Source: an uncultured Desulfatitalea sp.
GTDB lineage: Bacteria; Desulfobacterota; Desulfobacteria; Desulfobacterales; Desulfosarcinaceae
Direction: 5' to 3'
Length of the DNA: 64,000 nucleotides
Assembly (NCBI GenBank): GCA_937868765.1
Contig: CALMNL010000002.1
Span: forward strand, 1 to 64,000
Shown: piece after piece, positions 7,642-17,342 of the stretch
Numbering within the stretch: the first letter of the stretch is position 1
Layout of the letters: each line of letters opens with the position of its first letter
Notes under the pieces: model-generated
The model's database searches: none
The model's input: the letters and a program-made list of their open reading frames with translations, nothing else
Told to the model about the DNA's origin: nothing
Translations under genes and position numbers: made by a program

Positions 7642-7858
7642 GCGGATCCCGCCCTTCAAAGGCCACTCCGAAGCGCAAGGCGGCGCCGGAGAGAAAATCC
7701 AATGATCCTGAAGGCACTTCGGTCAAGGCAATTTCGCCGGACCATGTACCGGCCTACAGATGATCTGAGATGTCATAGTAGCCGATCAGGTTCGCCCCGC
7801 TGAACAAGACCGTCCAGACATACAGACCTTCGACTCTCTCTTCCGGGGCGCTCCTCAT
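7634..7858 (-). pseudogene. Small frame interrupted by an in-frame TAG between CAP and M14 genes
   Basis: Beginning at ATG 7858, which overlaps the TGA of the CAP-domain gene, one frame reads [19 protein letters not shown] then SGANLIGYYDISDHL, a TAG at 7756-7754, then AGTWSGEIALTEV and SGAALRFGVAFEGRD, ending with TAG at 7636-7634. Both halves look like real beta-rich protein and the second overlaps the M14 start. The parts probably form one roughly 74-residue reading unit broken by a nonsense codon, or the displaced C-terminus of a longer protein. I recognise no family. Confidence 0.4.
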
Positions 7859-9030
7859 GTTCGCATGGGTGGCCGTCCCAGGATATCGATAAAACATCCG
7901 CTGCCACCGCCATCACCACTGCCATCACTGCTGCCACTGCCGGTGTCGTCGGAAGGCGAATCGCCGTCGTCCGGCGGCGGGGAGAGGTCGTCGGCAAGCA
8001 GATCCAGAAGAAGACTTTGAGCGGCGATGGTCACCGAACGGGTGACATCGCCGCTCAAGGTTGCGCCGCTGAAGGTGACCGTGTAGGTGCCGGGGGCGAG
8101 GATGGGAAAGGCATAGCCGCCGCTGTCGGCGGTGACAGCGAAGTACTGCCCCTGGTCCGGCCGAACGGTGATCCCCTCGAGCCCTTCGCCGGGATCATAC
8201 ATGTCGTTGCCGTTGGCATCGGCCCACACCGTGCCCACCAGGAAGCGGTTGTAATGCGCGGCGTTGAGCGTGTCGGCCCGGCAGTAATTGCCGGTGACGA
8301 CCAGGTCGCCTTTGGATTTGGCCACTGCGGCGATGCCCACATTGGTATAATCGCCATCGATGGACATCACGGCCATGCGATGGCCCCGGCCCGTCTGCAT
8401 GCCGGTGCCGTCGGTGCCGCCCCAGTCGATATTGAAGGCCGCATGGGCGTTGAGGGCCGATGCGGCATAGGCGAAGACATTGCCCCGGGCGGCCGTGTAG
8501 ACAAAACCGGCATCGGCAATAGCCTCGAATTGGCCATCGTGATCCTGGGCGTCGCGGGCGATGAGATCCAGCGTGTGCGCCTCGGCGGCGGCATAGAGCC
8601 GAGCGTCGAAAGCCGCCGGCGGTTTGGCCGCGTATTGGCCGAATTCCGCCTGGAGTTGCGGCAGGTTCACGTCGAAATAATCCCGTCCCCCGGCCACGTC
8701 TTCCAGGGGGGTGGTTGCCAGCCACACCCCTTCCTGGTCCGGGTTGGCCCGTGCCCGGTTCATCAGCCAGAGCATCTGCTGTTCGTTGTCGTCCGGGTGA
8801 AGGTTGTCGGCCGTCTTGTGCAGGGTCCATTCGGTGGCGGCCGCGGCCCGCAGGGTCGGCTGCGCCGAATCCGTGGCGGCCTCGCCCCGGAGCACCCGCT
8901 TGGGCGGATCGGGTGGTGGGGCTGCGGGCGGCGGATCCTGGGCAAGCGCTGGCTTTCCAAAAGAAAGAGGGGTCAGCAGGAAAAATGTGCACAAAATGTA
9001 AAGCGGACGACGGATTTTTCTCAACCGCAT
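7855..9030 (-). CDS. Secreted CAP (SCP-like) domain protein with SdrD/CarboxypepD-like repeat
   Basis: 391 aa from ATG 9030 behind GAGGTGAAGAAG. A signal peptide (ending FGKPALA) and a proline-rich linker lead to a CAP domain (about residues 65-245) with [46 protein letters not shown] and a GRGHRMAVM core. A single prealbumin-like or SdrD_B-like domain follows ([34 protein letters not shown]). The C-terminus is a Ser/Gly/Asp-rich tail ending [11 protein letters not shown], which resembles the CFI-box sorting tails of deltaproteobacterial surface proteins but is cut short. Function unknown; extracellular location is inferred. Confidence 0.8.
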   Translation of the reverse strand: MRLRKIRRPLYILCTFFLLTPLSFGKPALAQDPPPAAPPPDPPKRVLRGEAATDSAQPTLRAAAATEWTLHKTADNLHPDDNEQQMLWLMNRARANPDQEGVWLATTPLEDVAGGRDYFDVNLPQLQAEFGQYAAKPPAAFDARLYAAAEAHTLDLIARDAQDHDGQFEAIADAGFVYTAARGNVFAYAASALNAHAAFNIDWGGTDGTGMQTGRGHRMAVMSIDGDYTNVGIAAVAKSKGDLVVTGNYCRADTLNAAHYNRFLVGTVWADANGNDMYDPGEGLEGITVRPDQGQYFAVTADSGGYAFPILAPGTYTVTFSGATLSGDVTRSVTIAAQSLLLDLLADDLSPPPDDGDSPSDDTGSGSSDGSGDGGGSGCFIDILGRPPMRT

Positions 9031-9315
9031 CTTCTTCACCTCTTCGGGTGTCAAGGGGCGCTCGACAGCGGGAATGCCGGGACGGCCGCGCAGATGCATG
9101 ATTGGATCGTCCCCTGGCAGCGGGCGGCACTGGGAATCAGGAGCGCATGCCGGCTGAAAGCTATCAAAGAGCATGCCAGACCCGGGGGGATTTTGAAATG
9201 GCATTTTTTGTGCTTGTCGTACCATCATGATGCAGTGCCACCGGTCATGCCGCAGCTGCTGGCAGACACCCCGAACCGGATGCCGCCTGGGCTGTCGCCA
9301 AAAGGAGATTTCGAT

Positions 9316-9735
9316 TTGAGAAGCGGTTGGTTCAGACCGTGCGAGCGGGTGGGGCGGTGGGGCGCCCTCGGCGTGATATTGCTGGTCATGGCCTGTGCCG
9401 GCCAGCCGCCTGCACCGCCCCCGCCGCCTGCGGCGCAATTCCAGCAGAGCGGGTTGGCCAGCGTCTATGCGCAGCGCCTGCACGGCCGGCGGACGGCCAG
9501 CGGCGAACGTTACGACCGTCACGCCTTCACGGCCGCCCACCGCCATTTGCCTTTCGGCACGCTGGTGAAGGTCGTCAACCTGAAAAACGGTCGCGAGGTG
9601 AAGGTGCGCATCAATGATCGCGGACCGTATCGCAAGGGACGGATCATCGACTTGTCCTATGCCGCGGCCAAGCAACTGGAAATGCTCAGGGAGGGTGTGA
9701 CGCATGTGAAAATCAACGCTTTACACCCCGAGTGA
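9316..9735 (+). CDS. rlpA: RlpA-like septal ring lytic transglycosylase lipoprotein
   Basis: 139 aa. The start is taken as TTG 9316, seven bases after AAAGGAG; upstream in-frame codons belong to a long antisense frame. The lipobox VMAC predicts lipid anchoring. The mature part is a double-psi beta-barrel with [41 protein letters not shown] and the catalytic-type [20 protein letters not shown]. RlpA cleaves denuded peptidoglycan glycan strands at septa. There is no SPOR domain, so this is the short form. Confidence 0.88.
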   Translation: MRSGWFRPCERVGRWGALGVILLVMACAGQPPAPPPPPAAQFQQSGLASVYAQRLHGRRTASGERYDRHAFTAAHRHLPFGTLVKVVNLKNGREVKVRINDRGPYRKGRIIDLSYAAAKQLEMLREGVTHVKINALHPE

Positions 9736-9838
9736 TCGTGTTTATAAGACATCCTTGAAATCCCTCCCAAAATTCATTGGCGATCCAATCACAGATCGCA
9801 TACCCTTTGGCGGGCAGCCAAAAGAAAGGAAGACGAAC

Positions 9839-10291
9839 ATGGCGGGTATGATCAAGGAGTTTAAAGAGTTCGCGATGCGTGGCAATGTGGTGGACATGGC
9901 CGTCGGTATCATCATCGGCGCGGCCTTCGGCGCCATCGTGCAATCCCTGGTGGCCGATGTCATCATGCCGCCCATCGGGTTTGTGCTGGGCAACGTGGAT
10001 TTCTCCAATCTCTTCCTCACTATTAAGGACGGCGCCGTGGCCGGACCGTATGCCTCCCTGGCCGAAGCCCAGAAAGCGGGCGCCGTGACGATCAACTACG
10101 GCATGTTCGCCAACAAGATTATCAGCTTCATTATCGTGGCCTTCGCGGTGTTCATGCTGGTGCGCGGTATGAACAAACTGATCAAGAAGGAAAAGCCCGC
10201 GGAGACCACCAAGGATTGCCCGCGCTGCTTCACCAGTATCCCCCTCAAGGCGCAGCGTTGCCCCAATTGCACCTCGGAACTGAACGCCTGA
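9839..10291 (+). CDS. mscL: Large-conductance mechanosensitive channel MscL with C-terminal zinc ribbon
   Basis: 150 aa from ATG 9839, behind AAAGGAAGACGAAC. The N-terminus MIKEFKEFAMRGNVVDMAVG and the pore helix IIIGAAFGAIVQSLVADVIMPPIG are diagnostic. A periplasmic loop and a second membrane helix (ISFIIVAFAVFMLVRGMNKL) follow. After the second helix the sequence ends in CPRC (127, 130) and CPNC (141, 144), a zinc-ribbon pair in the place of the usual charged cytoplasmic helix. The channel releases solutes at high membrane tension; the ribbon could alter gating or assembly, which is inference. Confidence 0.93.
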   Translation: MAGMIKEFKEFAMRGNVVDMAVGIIIGAAFGAIVQSLVADVIMPPIGFVLGNVDFSNLFLTIKDGAVAGPYASLAEAQKAGAVTINYGMFANKIISFIIVAFAVFMLVRGMNKLIKKEKPAETTKDCPRCFTSIPLKAQRCPNCTSELNA

Positions 10292-10319
10292 TCGCCGGTG
10301 CCGGAACGTTTTATGACCC

Positions 10320-10349
10320 GGATCGGGGGGATGGCGATCCCTCCGATCC
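10320..10349. terminator. Hairpin between mscL and the convergent kinase gene
   Basis: GGATCGGGGGGAT pairs with ATCCCTCCGATCC around GGCG. It lies between two convergent genes and could serve either strand. It has no T run, so strength is uncertain. Confidence 0.5.
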
Positions 10350-10386
10350 AGGTGCCTTGCTTTCCTTCGAAGCCAGGAATTGACGG

Positions 10387-13146
10387 TTATCCTTTATTCT
10401 TCGCCCTGGACTCCTCCAGAATGCTCTTAATCTTCAGTGAAAGCTCGGAAATATTATACGGCTTTTGAATGAAGCCATTGCAGCCCCTTTTCAAGATCCT
10501 GTCCGCCTGGCCATTGATGGCATATCCGCTGCACAGAAGCGCCGGCATATTCGGACGGATCTCGCGGATGCCATCGAATATCGCGCCACCATCCATTCCC
10601 GGGATAATCATGTCGATCATCACCAGATCGATCTCATTGCCCATGTCCGCGATCACTTTGACGGCTTCCTGACCGTCCGTGCACGCCAAGACACGGTAGC
10701 CCAATCGCTCCAGCATGGCCCGGCCGACATCGATAATCATCTGCTCATCGTCGATCAGAAGGATGGTGGCCGATCCCTGGACGAGTTGTGCTTCGGTGGG
10801 GATCTCCCGATCTGCTTCTTTATCGGATGCCGGCAGATAGATATTGAACGTGGTTCCGTGGCCTGCTTCGCTGTACACCGTAATCATGCCGCCGTGATTC
10901 TTGATGATGCCGTAGGCGGAGGCCAGCCCCAGGCCGGTTCCGCGCCCCTTTTCCTTGGTCGTGAAGAACGGGTCGAAAATTTGCAGACGAATGGCTTCGC
11001 TCATGCCACAACCGGTATCCGTGACCGAAACCTTGACGTAGCGCCCCGGTCTGGTCTCATGGGCTTGGCAATAGGCCTCATCCAGCCGGACCACCTTCGT
11101 TTCCAGAAACAGCTCTCCGCCCTCAGGGGGCATGGCCTGCCATGCATTGATATACATATTCAGGAGCACTTGTTCGATTTGTCCCCTGTCCGCGTCCACT
11201 ACCGGCGGCGATGCCTGACATTTGGTATGGATTCGGATCTCTTTCTTGGTTCGCCCGAACATGGTGGCGCTGCTTTGCACCAGTTCATTCATGTCGATGG
11301 GTCTGACCTCGTATTTGCCACCCCTGGCGAAACCCAGCAGTTGCTGGGTGAGCTGTGTCGCACTGCGGATGTATTCTTCTATGGCACGGATCTGTTCCCG
11401 ATGGGGGTGGGCAGCGTTCAAGTCCATGGAAATCAAGGATGCGCGGCCCTGCATGCCCATGAGCAGATTGTTGAAGTCGTGCGCAATCCCTCCGGCAAGC
11501 GTTCCGATCGCCTCGAATTTCTGGATCTGCAAGAGTTTCAGGGCCGTCAGTTTGTTTTCAGTAATGTCCCGCGTGATGGAAATCAGGTGCAGCACACCCT
11601 GCAGGGAGATGACCCTGGCCGACATCAAGCCGGTGAGCAGGGCACCGTCTTTCCTTTGGAATTGCGCTTCGAGGTTTTGGTAATACCCCTTTTCTTGAAG
11701 GCCGCGGATCAACTTTTGCCGGTCCGCCGGATCATGCCATATATTCAGGTCCAGGGAGGTCCGGCCGATAACCTCCTGCCGGGAATAACCGGTGGTGCGG
11801 GTGAACCCCTCATTGATGTCGATGTAGAGACCGTCCTCGAAACGGGTGATGCTCACTGCGTCCGGGCTGGAGTCAAATGTCAGGCGGAATTTCTCCTCGC
11901 TTTCCCGCAACGCATCCTCGGTTATCTTGCGTTGGGTGATGTCACGGGATACGGCGACGATTTCCACGGGCTTGCCCTCCTTGTCGCGCAAAAAGGAGAG
12001 GCTGACTTCCATCCAGATGACGGAGCCGTCCTTCTTGTATTCTTCCAGTTCCATGGTCCGCGTTCGGTCGGGATCGGCCGTTCCGCTGGTCTCCAACAGC
12101 AGCTCTTCCTGGAATGCGGCAATGGCCTTCTTCATGGAATCGGGGGTCAAGACCTCTTCGAGCTTCTGCGCCATGGCTTCTGGAACGCTGAACCCGCGGA
12201 CGCGCAGGCTGGCTGGGCTCACGTAGGTAAACTGCAGGTTCATATCCAGGATCGATATCAGATCAGCCGTGTTCTCGGCGATCAGGCGATATCTTTTTTC
12301 ATTCTCCCGAAGGGCCTCTTCCGCTCGAATTCGTTTTGAAATGTCAATCCCCACGCCCAATAGATAAGCCTTTCCGGCAAGCTCCAAGCGGGCGCCGGTC
12401 AAGAGAAAAGGAATCGATCCGCCGGTTTTGGTCAAGAGGGGCGATTCGATCATACTCTCGCCTTTTTCCATTGCCATTTCCACGGCACTAAGCACCGCCT
12501 TTTTTGCATCCGGTAAGGGCCACTCCAGGATTGACCGGTTCTTGATCTCGCCGGGGCCGAAGCCCAAAAGGGTCTCATGATTCTTATTCCAGCGCACCAG
12601 GCGCAACTCGGGGTAAGCGTAAAGGTAGAAAATACCCGGCAGGCTGTCGAGCAGCCTTTTCATGAGCAGCTGTTCCTGCAGCAGCGCTTCCTCTGCCCGC
12701 TTGCCGTCTGTGATGTCGCGCCAAATGCAATGATACACATGACGCGTTTCAAGATGGATCACCTGCGCCGTCACATGCACATGCCTGATTTCACCATCCC
12801 TGGTGCGCTGGAGCGTCTCAAAACTATCGAACCCGTTTTTCAGTATTTCCTGAATATGGGCTGTGGTCTCTTCGGCCGTTTCCTTCGCCTCGATATCCGA
12901 CACGCGCAATTGGGCAAACTCATCTCGGGTATATCCCAGCTGCCGGCAGACCTGATCGTTGAAATCGATGGGCCGGGCGCTTTCAGGGTCTATGGTCACC
13001 ACACCATCTGTTCCGTGCAGAAAGAAGGCGCGATAGTAACGCTCCGATTCCTTTAGCGCCTTTTCCCTCCTGAGAGCGGATTCCAGTTCTTTCGAGACCT
13101 CTCTCAATTTTTGTTCTAATTCTTCGTAAGTCGGTTTCTTGTTCAC
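10387..13146 (-). CDS. Multi-PAS hybrid sensor histidine kinase with C-terminal receiver
   Basis: 919 aa, starting at GTG 13146 behind GGAG. An N-terminal coiled coil ([19 protein letters not shown]) is followed by about four PAS domains (near residues 36-150, 160-275, 280-405, 415-535), then HisKA with [13 protein letters not shown]. The ATPase domain has [18 protein letters not shown] and [16 protein letters not shown]. The receiver at the C-terminus has phospho-acceptor Asp in [11 protein letters not shown]. No membrane segment is visible, so it should be a cytoplasmic sensor of redox state or a ligand through PAS. No dedicated regulator adjoins it; it precedes the divergent arsR-hgcAB operon. 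Confidence 0.9.
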   Translation of the reverse strand: MNKKPTYEELEQKLREVSKELESALRREKALKESERYYRAFFLHGTDGVVTIDPESARPIDFNDQVCRQLGYTRDEFAQLRVSDIEAKETAEETTAHIQEILKNGFDSFETLQRTRDGEIRHVHVTAQVIHLETRHVYHCIWRDITDGKRAEEALLQEQLLMKRLLDSLPGIFYLYAYPELRLVRWNKNHETLLGFGPGEIKNRSILEWPLPDAKKAVLSAVEMAMEKGESMIESPLLTKTGGSIPFLLTGARLELAGKAYLLGVGIDISKRIRAEEALRENEKRYRLIAENTADLISILDMNLQFTYVSPASLRVRGFSVPEAMAQKLEEVLTPDSMKKAIAAFQEELLLETSGTADPDRTRTMELEEYKKDGSVIWMEVSLSFLRDKEGKPVEIVAVSRDITQRKITEDALRESEEKFRLTFDSSPDAVSITRFEDGLYIDINEGFTRTTGYSRQEVIGRTSLDLNIWHDPADRQKLIRGLQEKGYYQNLEAQFQRKDGALLTGLMSARVISLQGVLHLISITRDITENKLTALKLLQIQKFEAIGTLAGGIAHDFNNLLMGMQGRASLISMDLNAAHPHREQIRAIEEYIRSATQLTQQLLGFARGGKYEVRPIDMNELVQSSATMFGRTKKEIRIHTKCQASPPVVDADRGQIEQVLLNMYINAWQAMPPEGGELFLETKVVRLDEAYCQAHETRPGRYVKVSVTDTGCGMSEAIRLQIFDPFFTTKEKGRGTGLGLASAYGIIKNHGGMITVYSEAGHGTTFNIYLPASDKEADREIPTEAQLVQGSATILLIDDEQMIIDVGRAMLERLGYRVLACTDGQEAVKVIADMGNEIDLVMIDMIIPGMDGGAIFDGIREIRPNMPALLCSGYAINGQADRILKRGCNGFIQKPYNISELSLKIKSILEESRAKNKG

Positions 13147-13459
13147 AGAAGATTTCTCCAGTCGCTACAAGCTGAAGCGAGTCTTTCTACCGGGCTGTCA
13201 AAATACATTTTCCAAAAATAAGCCTCTGACGTGAAATTGATAGGAAGGCATTCAGCCATTGTTTGGCCTCCTCCCCCGGCAAAACTATAACATATTAAAT
13301 TCATGTAACAAATTATCGCCCGTTTTTTTGCCTTTCTTTAAGAAATTGGACTATCGTGGAAATGACGGCGCCTGGGCGGGACTTGGGAAACGGTTTTTCT
13401 GATATTTCGAGAACATCCCCTAATATCTGACGAAACGGCACTTGACCGACACTTTGATT

Positions 13460-13503
13460 TTGACAGTCATGCTCAAATCGTTTATCGTCGATCAACGATT
13501 TGA
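13460..13503 (+). promoter_or_regulatory. Promoter and ArsR-type operator of arsR-hgcAB
   Basis: TTGACA (13460-13465), 17 bases, then TATCGT (13483-13488) form a sigma70-type promoter. A perfect inverted repeat, TCAAATCGTT (13473-13482) and AACGATTTGA (13494-13503) separated by 11 bases, covers the -10 region. Binding of the ArsR protein here would block RNA polymerase. The remaining part of the 13147-13524 gap shows nothing else I can name. Confidence 0.7.
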
Positions 13504-13524
13504 TCTGACGGAAAGGAGCCCGGT

Positions 13525-13833
13525 TTGAGCACCGCTTTGAATCCCCAAGCGACCCTGGCCGCGCCCATGGACAGCGAACGCTTTGCCGCCATATGCAGGG
13601 CCCTGTCCCATCCGGCGCGGGTACGCATCGTAGACCATCTCAGGACCATGCAGCAGTGCATCTGCGGCCAGATCGTAGAGGTGCTGCCGCTGGCCCAATC
13701 CACCGTCAGCCAGCACCTGAAAATTTTAAAAGCCTCCGGCCTGGTCAAAGGGACCATCGAAGGCCCCCGGACCTGCTACTGCCTGGATGGTGGCGTGCTG
13801 GCCCAATTCAAGGATATGGTCAAGCGATTATGA
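13525..13833 (+). CDS. ArsR/SmtB-family metalloregulator of hgcAB
   Basis: 102 aa, TTG start at 13525 behind GAAAGGAG. It is a winged-helix ArsR/SmtB repressor: CRALSHPARVRIVDHLR, then QCICGQI with Cys45 and Cys47 at the position of the alpha-3 metal site, and LAQSTVSQHLKILKASGLV as recognition helix. A second pair, Cys84 and Cys86 (CYC), lies on the wing. It is the first gene of an operon, 26 bases before hgcA. ArsR-like genes upstream of hgcAB are known in other mercury methylators. Ligand (arsenite, Hg or another metal) is not determined by the sequence. Confidence 0.88.
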   Translation: MSTALNPQATLAAPMDSERFAAICRALSHPARVRIVDHLRTMQQCICGQIVEVLPLAQSTVSQHLKILKASGLVKGTIEGPRTCYCLDGGVLAQFKDMVKRL

Positions 13834-13859
13834 CCTGAAAGGAAGAAGAGAAAGCTGAA

Positions 13860-14999
13860 ATGGAAATGTTGCCCATCTACCGGCCGCCGGCTGCTCATGC
13901 CGACGAGCCTTGCTGCGGTCCGCCGGCCGGCCCGCCCAGCAGCCCGGACGAGCGTCCCGGTTATTCGCTGTGCCGATTTGTGGAACGATTCATCCCCACG
14001 CCGGTCGGTCCTGTGCCGTGCGTCAAGACCGTATTGGATCGTCAGGATCAGCTGGGGCGCCTGCGGGTGCGGCTGGGTTACGGCCGCAACGACTACAAGG
14101 TGGCCCCCGGGCTCTATGCCACTGGAGATCCCGACGCCGATGCGCCCGTGTTGGTGACGGCCAACTACAAGCTGACTTTTGATCATCTGCGGGTTGCGTT
14201 GTCCCGAATCGATGCATGGATTCTGGTGCTGGATACCCGGGGCATCAACGTGTGGTGCGCGGCCGGCAAGGGGAGTTTCGGCACCGGGGAGTTGGTCCAT
14301 CGTGTCCAGATGACCGGCCTGGCCAAGGTGGTGCGCCACCGACGCCTGATTCTGCCTCAACTGGGTGCCACCGGGGTGGCCGGACACTGGGTGCGGCAGG
14401 CGTGCGGTTTCGAAGTGGTGTGGGGGCCGGTGCGGGCCGGGGACATCAACGCCTTTCTGGCGTCCGGGAAATGTGATCGGGCCGGCATGCGGGCGGTGAG
14501 CTTCACGCTGGGCGAACGCCTGGCGCTGGTGCCGGTGGAGATCTCCTTGCTGCGCAAGTACCTGCTCTGGGCGCTGCTGGCCATCGGCGTGGTGTCGGGT
14601 ATCGGCCCAGCCCTATTCTCTTGGTCCGCCGCCTGGCAGCGCGGGGTGCTGGCCATCGCGGCCGTGGTGGCAGGCATCGCCGCCGGCTGCGTGGCGGTTC
14701 CGCTGTGTCTGCCCTGGCTGCCGGGGCGCGCGTTTGCGCTGAAAGGCACTATCGCCGGCCTGATTCTGGGCGGGTTGATGGTTGCGCGGCTGTGGGCCAA
14801 TCCCTGGATCACACCATGGGGTGCAGTGGCGTTGCTGCTGATGGCAACCGCAGTGAGTTCTTTCCTGGCCATGAATTTCACCGGATCCACGCCTTTCACG
14901 TCGCCATCGGGCGTGGAAAAAGAGATGCGCCGGGCCATCCCCCTGCAAGCGGCCGCCATGCTGCTGGCGGCCGGGTTATGGGTCGGGGCGGCGTTTTAA
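13860..14999 (+). CDS. hgcA: Mercury methylation corrinoid protein HgcA
   Basis: 379 aa. HgcA transfers a methyl group from a corrinoid cofactor to Hg(II), making methylmercury. The diagnostic cap-helix motif NVWCAAGK is at residues 130-137, with Cys133 as predicted lower ligand of cobalt. It sits in a corrinoid-binding fold of about residues 50-230 (VLVTANYKLTFDHLR, WILVLDTRGI). The C-terminal third (about 235-379) has four to five hydrophobic helices, the membrane anchor typical of HgcA. The N-terminus carries an unusual CCG (Cys18, Cys19) in a proline-rich tail. It is followed by hgcB 29 bases later. Confidence 0.96.
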   Translation: MEMLPIYRPPAAHADEPCCGPPAGPPSSPDERPGYSLCRFVERFIPTPVGPVPCVKTVLDRQDQLGRLRVRLGYGRNDYKVAPGLYATGDPDADAPVLVTANYKLTFDHLRVALSRIDAWILVLDTRGINVWCAAGKGSFGTGELVHRVQMTGLAKVVRHRRLILPQLGATGVAGHWVRQACGFEVVWGPVRAGDINAFLASGKCDRAGMRAVSFTLGERLALVPVEISLLRKYLLWALLAIGVVSGIGPALFSWSAAWQRGVLAIAAVVAGIAAGCVAVPLCLPWLPGRAFALKGTIAGLILGGLMVARLWANPWITPWGAVALLLMATAVSSFLAMNFTGSTPFTSPSGVEKEMRRAIPLQAAAMLLAAGLWVGAAF

Positions 15000-15028
15000 C
15001 GGTTCGATCAAACCATCGGATTTGGAAG

Positions 15029-15319
15029 ATGAAAGCTCTGCGTTACCTCGAAGATGTGGTCACATTGGCCTTGGTCGATGAAAAATGTGTGGGGTGCGGG
15101 ATCTGCACCCAGGTGTGCCCCCATGGTGTTTTGGCCCTCGACGGCCGCAAGGTGTCCATCGCGGACATCAATGGGTGTATGGAGTGCGGTGCCTGTGCCC
15201 GCAACTGCCCCACCGAGGCCTTGACGGTGACGCCGGGGGTGGGGTGCGCCAGCTACATCATCCAGACCTGGATCAAGGGCAAGGAGAAAGCGGCCTGTGG
15301 AAGCAGCGGATGCTGCTGA
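15029..15319 (+). CDS. hgcB: Mercury methylation ferredoxin HgcB
   Basis: 96 aa. HgcB is the small 2[4Fe-4S] protein that reduces the HgcA corrinoid and may pass Hg(II) to it. Two full CxxCxxCxxxCP clusters are present (Cys20, 23, 26, 30 and Cys50, 53, 56, 60). Cys73 (GVGCA), strictly conserved in HgcB, and the C-terminal Cys95-Cys96 pair are both there. Start ATG 15029 gives the typical length. The gene converges on a hybrid kinase with only 10 bases between the stop codons. Confidence 0.95.
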   Translation: MKALRYLEDVVTLALVDEKCVGCGICTQVCPHGVLALDGRKVSIADINGCMECGACARNCPTEALTVTPGVGCASYIIQTWIKGKEKAACGSSGCC

Positions 15320-15329
15320 CGCCTCGGCC

Positions 15330-17342
15330 TCATCCGCCCGCACGGCCGGCGCCGTCGAGTACTTCGCGCACCGTCACCCCCAGCTTCTGGCGTACCAGCG
15401 GTTTCATGATCAAGCCATCGATGCCCAATCTCGCCATCATTTCCGGCGTCACCTTCTGACTGTAGCCGGTGCAGATCACGATGGGAATGTCCGGTCGGAC
15501 GGCACGGCATTTTTCGGCGAAGACATCACCGGTCATCCGGGGCATGGTCATATCGGTCATGACCAGATCAAAGGCACGAGGCTGCTGTTCGAAGTGCGAC
15601 AGCGCTTCCACGCTGTCGGTGTAGATCGTCACCCGGTATCCCAATCGCGCCAGAATTTCCTTGGCCAGATCGGCCAGAGGCGCTTCGTCGTCCACGAAAA
15701 GAATCCGCTCCCGGCCAAGGGGTATGAATTCCTGGCTGATTGCCTGGGGCGCCTTGGGTTGGGCGACGATGGGCAGATAGACGCTGAAGACGGCGCCCTG
15801 CCCCGCACGGCTGGACACCTTGACGGCGCCGCCGCAGCCGCGCACGATCCCCTGGACCACCGCCAGGCCCATGCCCGTTCCCTCGCCTTTTTCTTTGGTC
15901 GTGAAATAGGGATCGAAGATCCGGTCGATGACCAGGGGATCGATGCCATGGCCGGTATCGCCAACCTCCATCTTCAGGTACCGGCCGGGGCAAAGACCGG
16001 TGAGCTGATCGCAGCCGTCGGCAAGCACCTCCTCTTCGAGCAGCGCCACCCGCAGGCGGCCGCCGCTGTCGCGCATGGCATGGCTGGCATTGGTGCACAG
16101 ATTCATGATGACCTGGTGGATCTGGATCGGATCCGCGCACACGATGGCATCGCTGCGGACATCCACCTGGATATCGATGGTGGCGGGCAGGGAGGGCCGC
16201 AGCAGTTTGAGCGCCTCTTTGATGATCGGCTGGATCTGGATGGGCTTGGATTCGGTTTCGGTCTGGCGGCTGAAGGTCAGGATCTGTTGCACCAGGTCGC
16301 GCGCCCTCTGGCCGGCGCGCAGCACCTGCCCGATAAAGGTGGGATTGGAACGGCCGTGGTTGGCATCGTCCAGCGCCAGCTCCGAATAGCCCAGGATGGC
16401 GGAAAGAATGTTGTTGAAATCGTGGGCGATGCCGCCGGCCAGAGTACCGATGGCCTCCATTTTCTGGGCCTGGCGCAACCGGGTTTCGTTTTCCATGCGT
16501 TCCCGTTCCAACAATTTGACGGCACTGATGTCCGTGGCCACGTGCAGGCGCACGATGCGGCCGTCGGCCCATCGGATGGCCCGATCGTGGTGCAGAAACC
16601 AGCGTGTCCGCGCCTTGTTGGTTCCCTCCCATACCAGCACGCCTTTGGGCTGGCCATTTTCATCCAGCAATTGGGCCGGCGTGCCGTGCTGAGAGGGGCC
16701 GTCCTGACTGTAAAGGTCCTGCCAGCAGTTCGACGCGGCGCTGCCCGCGAACATGTCGCGCATGTGGCGATTCATGAATATCACCTCATTGCCGGTCATG
16801 TCCGCGGCATAGATGACGGCGTCGATGCTGTCCAGCACGGTGAGCAGGGTGTGGTGGGCTTCGCGCAGGGCGTTTTCCTTGAAGACGCTGGCCGTGACAT
16901 CGGACATGACATGGATGAAGCCGTCGAGCCGGCCCTCGTGATCGAAACGGGGGTCGATGGTGACGTCGATCCAGCGGTGGTTATGCTCGATCAGGGTGTT
17001 GTGCCGCTTCAAAAAGGTGCGAACCTGATGGCAGGGGCAGTTGGCCGGGGGGCCGTCGGTGCCGTGTACCAGTTCCCAGCAGTGGCGCCCCACGGCTTCG
17101 GCTTCGCTGCACCCCACCAGCCGGCCCATGGCCCGATTCATGCGCACGATGCGGTGGTCGGCATCGAGAACCGAGATGGCATCGGCGATGGCGTCGAAGG
17201 TAACTTGCCACTGGGCCGCCGCCTCCTGGAGTTCGGCTTCCCGTTGCCGAACCGCCTCCAGTTCGGCTTGCAGCGTTTCCGCCTGCCGGGGCAGATCGTC
17301 CGGGTTGTCCTGGGATGGCATGGCCGAAGGGGGGGTCGTCAT
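15330..17342 (-). CDS. PAS hybrid histidine kinase with C-terminal receiver
   Basis: 670 aa from ATG 17342. A coiled coil (about residues 15-45) leads to a first PAS domain with FDAIADAISVLDADHRIVR and an unusual Cys-rich loop GPPANCPCHQV. A second PAS (LLTVLDSIDAVIYAADMTG) and a PAS-like segment with PAC tail follow. HisKA has [15 protein letters not shown], the ATPase DTGHGIDPLVIDRIFDPYF and GTGMGLAVV, and the receiver DLVMTDMTMPRMTG. The Cys-rich PAS type often senses redox or metals, which is inference. It has no transmembrane segment and converges on hgcB. Confidence 0.9.
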   Translation of the reverse strand: MTTPPSAMPSQDNPDDLPRQAETLQAELEAVRQREAELQEAAAQWQVTFDAIADAISVLDADHRIVRMNRAMGRLVGCSEAEAVGRHCWELVHGTDGPPANCPCHQVRTFLKRHNTLIEHNHRWIDVTIDPRFDHEGRLDGFIHVMSDVTASVFKENALREAHHTLLTVLDSIDAVIYAADMTGNEVIFMNRHMRDMFAGSAASNCWQDLYSQDGPSQHGTPAQLLDENGQPKGVLVWEGTNKARTRWFLHHDRAIRWADGRIVRLHVATDISAVKLLERERMENETRLRQAQKMEAIGTLAGGIAHDFNNILSAILGYSELALDDANHGRSNPTFIGQVLRAGQRARDLVQQILTFSRQTETESKPIQIQPIIKEALKLLRPSLPATIDIQVDVRSDAIVCADPIQIHQVIMNLCTNASHAMRDSGGRLRVALLEEEVLADGCDQLTGLCPGRYLKMEVGDTGHGIDPLVIDRIFDPYFTTKEKGEGTGMGLAVVQGIVRGCGGAVKVSSRAGQGAVFSVYLPIVAQPKAPQAISQEFIPLGRERILFVDDEAPLADLAKEILARLGYRVTIYTDSVEALSHFEQQPRAFDLVMTDMTMPRMTGDVFAEKCRAVRPDIPIVICTGYSQKVTPEMMARLGIDGLIMKPLVRQKLGVTVREVLDGAGRAGG

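Noticed and set aside
7754-7756. Pyrrolysine at the in-frame TAG
   Set aside because: Other genes here also end in TAG and no pyl genes are seen. Nonsense mutation is the simpler reading; kept only as a low-interest check.
8017-9315. Upstream part of a 572-aa plus frame ending in RlpA
   Set aside because: The first 430 residues are antisense to the CAP-domain gene; only the part from TTG 9316 with lipobox and DPBB motifs is real.
10465-12339. 624-aa plus frame
   Set aside because: Antisense to the hybrid kinase at 10387-13146, with His/Gly-rich random composition.
13313-13495. 60-aa minus frame in the arsR upstream region
   Set aside because: It overlaps the promoter and operator and lacks a ribosome site or family.
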